From an uncultured Desulfobacca sp. (lineage in GTDB: Bacteria > Desulfobacterota > Desulfobaccia > Desulfobaccales > Desulfobaccaceae): DNA of 5,547 nt. The position numbers and the translations under genes were made by a program. Position 1 is the first letter of the stretch. Every line of letters begins with the position of its first letter. This document shows, piece after piece, positions 1-5,059 of the stretch. Where the stretch lies: contig CALGOE010000262.1 in NCBI GenBank assembly GCA_937958145.1, positions 1 to 5,547 on the forward strand. The letters are read 5' to 3'. The notes below the pieces were generated by a model, which saw only the letters and a list, made by a program, of their open reading frames with translations, was not told the DNA's origin and searched no databases.

Positions 1-44
1 GGTTTATCTTCGATGCTGACCCATAAATCTTCGATCTGAAACAT
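1..44 (-). CDS. sufC: 5' tip of a divergent gene, probably SufC Fe-S assembly ATPase (partial)
   Basis: Read on the - strand from the ATG at 44-42, the open frame gives MFQIEDLWVSIEDK before the window edge. This matches the usual first strand of SufC proteins (pattern like L-E-I-K-D-L-H-V-S-V-E-D-K), the ABC-type ATPase that powers the SUF scaffold for iron-sulfur cluster assembly in the cytoplasm. Walker motifs would lie outside the window and cannot be checked. The start is supported by a strong Shine-Dalgarno, AAAGGAG on the - strand, about 6 bases upstream, and by a candidate promoter at 180-208. The gene faces away from the nuo operon. With only 14 residues, another ABC ATPase is possible, but the VSIEDK segment favours SufC over a generic transporter ATPase. 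Confidence 0.6.
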   Translation of the reverse strand, partial: MFQIEDLWVSIEDK

Positions 45-65
45 GGCTGACTCCTTTGGCCAAAA

Positions 66-122
66 AGCGGACCCGGCTTGCCCGCTCTGGGGCCCGGGGC
101 GGCAGCCGGGGCCGCGGGCCAG
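66..122 (-). other. GC-rich inverted repeats in the leader of the suf-like gene
   Basis: Two adjacent possible hairpins are visible. AGCGG at 66-70 pairs with CCGCT at 82-86 around an 11-base loop. CTGG plus CCCG (87-90 and 93-96, with a two-base bulge) pairs with CGGGCCAG at 115-122. Both would lie in the untranslated leader of the divergent transcript if it starts near 173. They could be structural or regulatory, but GC-rich DNA yields such pairings by chance and no named riboswitch is recognised. Confidence 0.3.
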
Positions 123-179
123 AAAAAGCGGTGCAGGGTGCCGCGGACCGGGCCAGGCGGCGAAATTTTTAGCATATTT

Positions 180-208
180 TTTGTATCATTCGGCCCCTGG
201 TAAGTCAA
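180..208 (-). promoter_or_regulatory. Candidate sigma70-type promoter for the suf-like gene
   Basis: On the - strand, TTGACT (plus-strand 203-208) is followed after 17 bases by TACAAA (plus-strand 180-185). The -10 is preceded by TGA, giving an extended -10 of the form TGnTACAAA. Transcription would begin near 173 and run leftward, leaving a leader of about 130 bases before the ATG at 44. The -35 matches the TTGACA consensus at 5 of 6 positions and the -10 matches TATAAT at 4 of 6. The nearby TATGCT (plus 171-176) has no good -35 at proper spacing. Confidence 0.45.
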
Positions 209-252
209 GCCACGGCGGCAGGACCGGCCGGGGCGGTGGCGGCGGGCCGAAG

Positions 253-286
253 GGGCTCACGCCCGGGATAACCACATGATATCTAA
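253..286 (+). repeat. Composite direct repeat, copy 1
   Basis: The copy has two blocks. GGGCTCACGCCCGG at 253-266 contains the inverted pair GGGC/GCCC. GATATCTAA lies at 278-286. Eleven bases separate the blocks. Both recur in the same order at 311-335 with one mismatch in the first block and none in the second. The position between the two divergent promoters fits a regulator-binding or structural element, but no known binding-site family is recognised. Confidence 0.5.
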
Positions 287-310
287 AGAGTAAATTTGCC
301 GAAAAGATTT

Positions 311-335
311 GGGCGCACGCCCGGCCGATATCTAA
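311..335 (+). repeat. Composite direct repeat, copy 2
   Basis: GGGCGCACGCCCGG at 311-324 is followed after only two bases by GATATCTAA at 327-335. It repeats copy 1 (253-286) with the inter-block spacing shortened from 11 to 2 bases, so the first blocks are 58 bases apart and the second blocks 49 apart. Preservation of both blocks despite changed spacing suggests each may be a separate recognition element. The copy ends about 60 bases upstream of the nuo -35 box. Confidence 0.5.
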
Positions 336-381
336 CACCTGGAAAAATCAGGAATATGGCGGTTTTTAGAAAAATTACTTC

Positions 382-415
382 TGTCACATATTCTACTTGA
401 CAAATCCGCGTGACA
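382..415 (+). promoter_or_regulatory. Possible operator: TGTCA/TGACA boxes over the nuo promoter
   Basis: TGTCA at 382-386 and TGACA at 398-402 form an inverted repeat with an 11-base spacer. A second TGACA at 411-415 repeats the right half-site 13 bases further on, and TGTCAC at 382-387 is the exact complement of GTGACA at 410-415. The boxes overlap the -35 element and the spacer, so a bound protein could block or recruit RNA polymerase. The middle box is also simply the consensus -35, which weakens the case. The spacing fits neither CRP (TGTGA-N6-TCACA) nor FNR (TTGAT-N4-ATCAA). Confidence 0.3.
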
Positions 416-424
416 CATTATAAA
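397..424 (+). promoter_or_regulatory. Probable sigma70-type promoter of the nuo operon
   Basis: A perfect TTGACA -35 (397-402) is followed by a 16-base spacer and TATAAA (419-424), which matches the TATAAT consensus at 5 of 6 positions. Transcription is expected to start near 431, giving an untranslated leader of about 85 bases before the nuoEF ATG at 516. It is the best promoter-like match in the intergenic region and is correctly placed and oriented to drive the whole operon. Confidence 0.7.
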
Positions 425-450
425 AACATGATGAATTATGGCTAGAGCGC

Positions 451-480
451 CAAAGTAGGTTGCGGCTTTGTGTTTTTTTT
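451..480 (+). other. Leader stem followed by a T tract, possible weak attenuator
   Basis: CAAAG at 451-455 can pair with CTTTG at 466-470 around a 10-base loop. Two bases later comes an unbroken run of eight T (473-480). This resembles an intrinsic terminator inside the nuo leader, 35 bases before the start codon. The stem is only 5 bp with two G-C pairs and a large loop, so termination would be inefficient at best. The T tract may instead just keep the ribosome-binding region unstructured. Confidence 0.25.
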
Positions 481-515
481 CATTTACTCCCTAATGAGAC
501 ATTGAGGCTGGTACC

Positions 516-2348
516 ATGGCGGAAATTAAGAAGCCGGTAAGTGCGGAACTGACGGCGGAGCAGGTCAAGAGCATCAAAGACGTGTGCCAACAGTTGGGGG
601 CGGTGAAAGGCAAGCTGTTGCCCATTCTGCATGCCGTGCAGGATATCTGCGGCAATTGGCTGCCGTTGGAGGCCCTGCAGCTGGTGGCCAAAGAGCTGGA
701 GATCCCGTATGGTTATCTCTATGGGGTGATGTCCTTTTACACCATGTTCTCGGTGACACCCCGGGGCAAATACATTATTCGTCTGTGTGAGTCGGCGCCT
801 TGTCATGTGATGGGCGCCGAAAATATTCAGGAGGTCCTGGAAGAGGAGTTGGGCATCAAGGTGGGGCAGACGACCGGCGATGGTCTCTTTACCTTGGAGC
901 ACACGGCCTGTCTGGGCACCTGTGAAGTTTCCCCGGCCATGCAGATCAACGAAGTGGTCTTCGGCAATCTCACCAAAGACCGGGTCAAAGAGATTCTGGA
1001 GAACTATCGGGCCGGAAAGACGGTGGATTATCGGACCCTGGCGCGGACGACCATCCCGCCGTTGGCCTACCCGTTGCCGGCCGACGAGATGGTCCTCTTC
1101 CCCAACCTGGATCAGATCAATCCCATGAGTCTGGATGACTATGTGGCCCGGGGCGGCTATGAATCCCTGAAAAAGGCCGTCACCAGCATGGGGCAGGTGG
1201 ATGTGATCAATGAAGTGAAGACGGCCAACATCCGGGGCCGGGGCGGGGCCGGTTTCCCGGCCGGGTTGAAGTGGTCCTTTACGCAGCCCAGTCCCATTAC
1301 CCCGAAGTATATCGTCTGCAATGCTGATGAAGGGGAGCCGGGCACCATCAAAGACCGCTATATTATGGAAGGTGATCCCCATCGGGTCTTGGAAGGCATG
1401 GCCATTGCCGGATATGCGGTGGGGGCCTCCCATGGCTATATCTATGTCCGGGGTGAGTATTACCTGTCCATGCTGCGGTTGCAGAACGCCATTGATCAGG
1501 CCACGGCCAAGGGATATCTGGGCAAGAATATCTTTGGTACGGATTTCAGTTTCACCATCGAGGTCCAGACCGGTGGCGGGGCCTATGTATGCGGCGAGGA
1601 AACCGCGCTCATCGAATCCATTGAAGGCAAGCGGGGCAATCCCCGGGTCAAGCCGCCTTTCCCCGGTCAGGTGGGGGTGTGGGGCAAACCCACCATCGTC
1701 AATAACGTGGAGACCCTCTCCAGCATCCCGGTGATCATCGCCAAGGGCGGCGAATGGTACAAAAACAAAGGGACCGAAGATGCGGCTGGCACCAAGATCT
1801 TCCAGGTGGTGGGGCACGTCAACAAGCCTGGGGTCATTGAAGCCAACCTGGGCATGACGGTCCGGGAACTGATTGACAAATACGGCGGCGGCGTCCGGGG
1901 CGGCAAAAAGTTTAAGGCCTGTCAGACCGGCGGCGCCTCGTTCGGTTTCATTACCGAGTCCCAGTTGGATACCCCCATGGAATACAAGGCCCTGGGAGCC
2001 ATTGAAGGGGCCTTGGGTTCCGGGACCATGCTGGTGATGGATGAAGACACCTGCATTGTCGATGTGGTCAAGTGTATCCTGTATTTCTTCCAGCATGAAT
2101 CGTGCGGTTTCTGTCTGCCCTGCCGCCGGGGCACCCGGGTCCTCTACGATCTGATCTGCAAGATCGCCGACGGCAAAGGCACGGAGGCCGATATGGACAA
2201 GATGCTCAAGGTGGGGCAGGTGATGATGGACAGTGCCAACTGCGCCTTGGCCATGAGCCCCATTTTCTTCATTAAAACCACGATGGAGCGCTACCGCGAC
2301 GATTATCTGGCCCACCTCAACGGCACCTGCAGTAAGTGTCGCAAGTAG
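516..2348 (+). CDS. nuoEF: Fused NuoE-NuoF, NADH dehydrogenase module of complex I
   Basis: This 610-residue protein joins the two subunits that oxidise NADH and pass electrons through FMN into the Fe-S chain on the cytoplasmic arm. Residues 1 to about 165 are NuoE: an N-terminal helical region and a thioredoxin-like fold with 2Fe-2S ligands C91, C96, C132 and C136 in the canonical C-x4-C-x35-C-x3-C spacing. A linker of about 25 residues follows. NuoF occupies about 190-605: glycine-rich RGRGGAGFP (240-248), CNADEGEPGTIKDR (268-281), the GGGAYVCGEETA region (353-364), an SLBB-like segment (about 430-480) and cluster N3 ligands C530, C533, C536 and C576 (C-x2-C-x2-C-x39-C). Both domains look intact. 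The ATG at 516 has GAGG eight bases upstream. E and F are usually separate genes after nuoD, so the fusion and leading position are odd. HoxF of NAD-reducing hydrogenases has a similar fused layout, but the neighbours here point to complex I. The C-terminus ends in an extra CSKC. Confidence 0.93.
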   Translation: MAEIKKPVSAELTAEQVKSIKDVCQQLGAVKGKLLPILHAVQDICGNWLPLEALQLVAKELEIPYGYLYGVMSFYTMFSVTPRGKYIIRLCESAPCHVMGAENIQEVLEEELGIKVGQTTGDGLFTLEHTACLGTCEVSPAMQINEVVFGNLTKDRVKEILENYRAGKTVDYRTLARTTIPPLAYPLPADEMVLFPNLDQINPMSLDDYVARGGYESLKKAVTSMGQVDVINEVKTANIRGRGGAGFPAGLKWSFTQPSPITPKYIVCNADEGEPGTIKDRYIMEGDPHRVLEGMAIAGYAVGASHGYIYVRGEYYLSMLRLQNAIDQATAKGYLGKNIFGTDFSFTIEVQTGGGAYVCGEETALIESIEGKRGNPRVKPPFPGQVGVWGKPTIVNNVETLSSIPVIIAKGGEWYKNKGTEDAAGTKIFQVVGHVNKPGVIEANLGMTVRELIDKYGGGVRGGKKFKACQTGGASFGFITESQLDTPMEYKALGAIEGALGSGTMLVMDEDTCIVDVVKCILYFFQHESCGFCLPCRRGTRVLYDLICKIADGKGTEADMDKMLKVGQVMMDSANCALAMSPIFFIKTTMERYRDDYLAHLNGTCSKCRK

Positions 2349-2427
2349 GGCGCGAGGCGGCGTGGATCAGATCAGGCGGCAGCCGGTGGGTTAAGGGCGG
2401 CGCGCCGACAAGAGGAAGGGACGAGCG
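2349..2427 (+). other. Gap between nuoEF and nuoA with nuoA ribosome-binding site
   Basis: This is the widest gap in the operon seen here. It contains a 10-base perfect palindrome, CGGCGCGCCG (2398-2407), too short to be a convincing hairpin. A purine-rich Shine-Dalgarno, AGGAAGG (2413-2419), lies eight bases before the nuoA ATG. No terminator with a T run and no clear promoter is visible, so read-through from nuoEF into nuoA is likely. Confidence 0.5.
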
Positions 2428-2784
2428 ATGCTCATCGATTATTTACCCATTTTAGTGTATTTGGTCATTGCCTTGGGCGTGGCTGTGGGTATGGTGGCGT
2501 TATCGGAGGCTGTGGGCAAGAAAACCCATTCGCCGGTGAAAGACCTGCCGTATGAGTGCGGTATGGTGCCGGTGGGGGATGCCCGGAGCCGCTACTCGGT
2601 GAAGTTCTTTGTCATCGCCATGTTTTTCCTGGTGTTTGACATTGAAGCCATTTTCCTTTATCCCTGGGCCGTGGTCTACAAGGCCCTGGGTCTGTTCGGC
2701 CTCATTGAGATGGCCATCTTTATTATCATCCTGGCCGTGGGCTTGGCCTATGTTTGGGGCAAGGGGGCCCTGCAGTGGGAGTAA
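2428..2784 (+). CDS. nuoA: NuoA, complex I membrane subunit (ND3 homologue)
   Basis: The 118 residues fit the usual short NuoA/ND3 length. Three hydrophobic segments are visible at about 5-25, 57-78 and 88-110, consistent with three membrane helices. The long loop between the first two contains PYECG (41-45). Its cysteine C44 corresponds to the conserved ND3 loop cysteine near the quinone cavity. The second helix carries the family signature FDIEAIFLYPWA (70-81), with acidic D71 and E73. The protein ends in the typical ALQWE. NuoA sits in the inner membrane at the junction with the peripheral arm and helps shape the quinone site with NuoB, NuoD and NuoH. A good Shine-Dalgarno supports the ATG. 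In many operons nuoA is the first gene; here it is second. Confidence 0.95.
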   Translation: MLIDYLPILVYLVIALGVAVGMVALSEAVGKKTHSPVKDLPYECGMVPVGDARSRYSVKFFVIAMFFLVFDIEAIFLYPWAVVYKALGLFGLIEMAIFIIILAVGLAYVWGKGALQWE

Positions 2785-2827
2785 CCCCGGGAGAAATTTA
2801 ATAAGCCTGATTACAGGTTGACATAAA

Positions 2828-2831
2828 GAGG
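2828..2831 (+). promoter_or_regulatory. nuoB ribosome-binding site that decides the start codon
   Basis: GAGG at 2828-2831, within AAAGAGGAA, lies nine bases before the ATG at 2841 but only three before the in-frame TTG at 2835. The spacing favours the ATG, making NuoB 175 residues starting MGIEEHLG rather than 177. Confidence 0.65.
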
Positions 2832-2840
2832 AATTTGGGC

Positions 2841-3368
2841 ATGGGTATCGAAGAACATTTAGGGAACAACGTTCTCACCACAACGCTGGAAAAGGTGGTG
2901 GATTGGGCCCGGAAAAATTCACTCTGGCCGGCCACTTTCGGTCTGGCCTGCTGTGCCATCGAAATGATCGTGACGGCGGCCAACCGCTGGGATATTGCCC
3001 GGTTTGGGATGGAGGCCTTTCGGGCCTCACCCCGTCAGGCCGATCTCATGATCGTGGCGGGGACCGTCACCAAGAAAATGGTCCCGGCCGTGGTGCGGAT
3101 TTATGAACAGATGACGGAACCCAAATGGGTGATCGCCATGGGCGCCTGTGCTTCATCGGGGGGTATTTTCCGCAGCTATGCGGTGGTTCAGGGGATCGAC
3201 CTCTATCTGCCGGTGGATGTCTATGTCCCGGGCTGCCCGCCCCGGCCGGAAGGGCTGCTCTATGGCATTCTCAAGCTGCATGAGAAGATCCTGAAAGATC
3301 CATTTCTGACGGCAAGATATCGCGATCAGATCGCCCCGGCCAGGAGGAAGCATGGACACGGTCACTGA
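2841..3368 (+). CDS. nuoB: NuoB, complex I subunit carrying terminal cluster N2
   Basis: NuoB (PSST homologue) binds the 4Fe-4S cluster N2 that hands electrons to quinone at the foot of the peripheral arm. Counting from the ATG at 2841, the ligands are the tandem pair C37-C38 in FGLACCAIEM, C103 in MGACASSGG and C132 in VPGCPPRPEG, the canonical arrangement. The conserved segment WDIARFGMEAFRASPRQAD, which lines the quinone channel in this family, follows the tandem cysteines. The length of 175 residues is normal. A TTG start at 2835 would add two residues but lies too close to the Shine-Dalgarno. The last residues, KHGHGH, form a small histidine-rich tail encoded where the gene overlaps the nuoC start by 17 bases. 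That overlap suggests translational coupling. Confidence 0.95.
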   Translation: MGIEEHLGNNVLTTTLEKVVDWARKNSLWPATFGLACCAIEMIVTAANRWDIARFGMEAFRASPRQADLMIVAGTVTKKMVPAVVRIYEQMTEPKWVIAMGACASSGGIFRSYAVVQGIDLYLPVDVYVPGCPPRPEGLLYGILKLHEKILKDPFLTARYRDQIAPARRKHGHGH

Positions 3369-3810
3369 GAAACTGCAGGCGCAATTCCCCGACGCCATCG
3401 TGGATGTGTATGAATTTCGGGGGGATGTCACCGTAACGGTCAAGCCGGCCCAGTTGGTGGCGGTCTGTCAATTTTTGCGGGACGATCCGGAGACCTCCTT
3501 TAAGTATCTTTCTTCCGTCTCCGGCGTTGATTACTATCCCGCCTCCCCCCGGTTTGCGGCGGTATACCATTTATATTCCCATCAGTTCAAAAAGCGGTTT
3601 GCCCTGAAGGCCTTTTGTGCCAGTGATGATCTGCCGGTATTGCCTTCGGTGGTGCCGGTCTGGAGTACCGCGGACTGGCACGAGCGGGAGGCCTATGATC
3701 TGGTGGGTATTAAATTTAGCGGCCATCCGGATCTGCGGCGGATTTTGACGCCGCCGGAATGCGAAGGCTATCATCCGCTTCGGAAAGATTATCCTCAAGA
3801 AGGGTATTAG
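3352..3810 (+). CDS. nuoC: NuoC, complex I 30 kDa subunit
   Basis: NuoC has no cofactor and packs against NuoD in the connecting arm. The 152-residue protein has the usual N-terminal alpha/beta region followed by the family signature around 109-132: WHEREAYDLVGI, then FSGHPDLRRIL. It ends in HPLRKDYP, typical of the C-terminus of this family. The start lies inside the 3' end of nuoB and is preceded by AGGAGG (3342-3347), an excellent Shine-Dalgarno with a short four-base gap, so translation is probably coupled to nuoB. NuoC and NuoD are fused in some bacteria such as Escherichia coli; here they are separate, 12 bases apart. The length is near the short end for NuoC, with no long C-terminal extension. 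Confidence 0.94.
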   Translation: MDTVTEKLQAQFPDAIVDVYEFRGDVTVTVKPAQLVAVCQFLRDDPETSFKYLSSVSGVDYYPASPRFAAVYHLYSHQFKKRFALKAFCASDDLPVLPSVVPVWSTADWHEREAYDLVGIKFSGHPDLRRILTPPECEGYHPLRKDYPQEGY

Positions 3811-3822
3811 GAAGTAGAGACG

Positions 3823-5013
3823 ATGAACAGCGCCGAATTAGCTCCAAAGACTGAAACCATGCTCCTCAACCTGGGTCCGCAGCACCCCAGCACCCACGGG
3901 GTGCTCCGGGTCTGGTTGGAGTTGGATGGAGAAGTTATTGTCAATGCCGATCCGGATATTGGTTACTTGCACCGGGGCATCGAAAAGATGTGCGAGAACC
4001 GGACTTACCACCAATGTCTGCCCCTGACCGACAGGTTGGACTATCTGGCCGGCACCGCCAATAACTTCGGGTTTGTCCTGGCGGTGGAAAAACTGCTGGG
4101 CGTCGAGGTCCCGAAACGGGCCCAATATATCCGGGTGCTCCTGGCGGAGTTGACCCGGATTTCCAGTCACCTCTTTTGGCTCGGCACCCATGGCCATGAT
4201 CTGGGGGCCATGACCCCGTTGTTCTTTGCCTTTAGGGAACGGGAAGAATTGATGGACCTCTTTGAGATGGTCTGGGGTGGGCGCCTTTTCCCCTGCTATC
4301 TGCGCATTGGTGGTCTGGCCGCGGATCTGCCCGAAGGGTTCATTGAGAAGGCCTGGGATTTTGTCAAAAAATTCCCCGAAAGGATCAAAGATTATCATAA
4401 TCTGTTGACCAAAAACCGCATCTGGATTGCCCGGACCAAAGACGTGGGGGTCATGACCAAAGAGCAGGCCCTGGATTGGGGCTGGTCCGGCCCCATGGCC
4501 CGCGGTTCTGGGGTGGATTGGGATATCCGGCGGGATACCCCGTATTCCAGCTATGAGGATTTTGACTTTAAAATCCCTCTGGGCAGCAATGGCGACACCT
4601 ATGACCGGTATTTAGTGCGCATGGAAGAGATGGTGCAAAGCAACCTCATCTGTCGCCAAGTCCTGGAAAAGATGCCCTCCGGGGACATTAACGTCAATGA
4701 CCCCACGGTCATCCTGCCTCCCAAGGAGAAGGTTTACAACACCATCGAGGGGTTGATTAATCACTTCCTGCTCATCGAAAAGGGGATCACGCCTCCGAAA
4801 GGCGAGGTTTACCACGCCATTGAGGCCCCCAAAGGTGAGCTGGGCTTCTTTATTATCAGCGACGGCAGCCCTCATCCGTTCCGGGTGAAGGTGCGGGGAC
4901 CATCGTTTATCAATTTGTCGCCCACGAAAGTGTTGGCCAAAGGACGGCTGTTGTCCGATCTTATTGCACTCATTGGGACCATGGATATTGTGTTGGCCGA
5001 CGTGGATCGGTAA
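3823..5013 (+). CDS. nuoD: NuoD, complex I 49 kDa quinone-binding subunit
   Basis: NuoD, related to the large subunit of NiFe hydrogenases, forms the quinone-reduction pocket with NuoB. The 396-residue length is typical. The N-terminal LNLGPQHPSTHGVLR (15-29) contains H25, and RLDYL (71-75) contains Y74. These match the quinone-headgroup His38 and Tyr87 of Thermus Nqo4 and keep the same 49-residue separation. GYLHRGIEK (47-55) and the central RGSGVDWDIRRDTPY stretch (227-241) are also family landmarks. The NiFe-binding cysteines of hydrogenases are absent, as expected for complex I. The C-terminus, MDIVLADVDR, matches the usual GxxDIVxxxVDR ending. AGGAAG (3809-3814) overlaps the nuoC stop and serves as Shine-Dalgarno eight bases upstream. 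The next gene is nuoG, where nuoE would normally be. Confidence 0.96.
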   Translation: MNSAELAPKTETMLLNLGPQHPSTHGVLRVWLELDGEVIVNADPDIGYLHRGIEKMCENRTYHQCLPLTDRLDYLAGTANNFGFVLAVEKLLGVEVPKRAQYIRVLLAELTRISSHLFWLGTHGHDLGAMTPLFFAFREREELMDLFEMVWGGRLFPCYLRIGGLAADLPEGFIEKAWDFVKKFPERIKDYHNLLTKNRIWIARTKDVGVMTKEQALDWGWSGPMARGSGVDWDIRRDTPYSSYEDFDFKIPLGSNGDTYDRYLVRMEEMVQSNLICRQVLEKMPSGDINVNDPTVILPPKEKVYNTIEGLINHFLLIEKGITPPKGEVYHAIEAPKGELGFFIISDGSPHPFRVKVRGPSFINLSPTKVLAKGRLLSDLIALIGTMDIVLADVDR

Positions 5014-5059
5014 ACACATGCCTGCTGAACGCTATCCACTCAACAATTAGGAAATCACA

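Larger units (their letters stand above)
45..515. other. Divergent intergenic control region between the suf-like gene and the nuo operon
   Basis: These 471 bases contain no convincing gene. A GC-rich block (about 65-160) would form the leader of the - strand gene and is rich in short inverted repeats. An AT-rich stretch (about 161-190) holds the candidate - strand -10 element. A second GC-rich block (about 205-270) runs into the two-copy composite repeat at 253-335. The AT-rich remainder (about 340-480) carries the + strand promoter and leader. The two predicted transcription starts (near 173 on - and 431 on +) are about 260 bases apart, leaving room for regulator binding between them. Confidence 0.75.

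Noticed and set aside
43..279. 78-codon open frame on the + strand in the intergenic region
   Set aside because: The product is a low-complexity Gly/Pro/Arg string from GC-rich DNA, no family is recognisable, and it crosses the candidate promoter of the divergent gene.
428..458. Tiny frames in the nuo leader starting at ATG 428 and ATG 438, as possible leader peptides
   Set aside because: They are only five or six codons, lie at or next to the expected transcription start, and have no ribosome-binding site.
1089..1091. Internal ATG at NuoEF residue 192 as a separate NuoF start
   Set aside because: It sits where a separate NuoF would begin, but no good Shine-Dalgarno precedes it and the frame is continuous, so a fused product is simpler.
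480..2315. 611-codon open frame on the - strand opposite nuoEF
   Set aside because: It is in codon register with nuoEF and stays open because the real gene has no TTA, CTA or TCA codons. Its translation shows no recognisable domain and the sense strand has every NuoE/NuoF ligand.
516..2348. Reading the first gene as HoxF of an NAD-reducing hydrogenase or as a diaphorase of an electron-bifurcating hydrogenase
   Set aside because: The architecture fits, but the gene is followed directly by nuoA, B, C, D and G with no hydrogenase subunits visible, and there is no C-terminal ferredoxin extension of the HydB type.
3838..4398. 186-codon - strand frame opposite nuoD (and a similar one at 4612-5019)
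   Set aside because: Both are in codon register with nuoD and mirror its codon bias; nuoD is clearly the real gene.
5018..5050. Ten-codon mini-frame (MPAERYPLNN) between nuoD and nuoG whose stop touches the nuoG ribosome-binding site
   Set aside because: It has no clear ribosome-binding site and is short enough to occur by chance; conservation would be needed to take it seriously.
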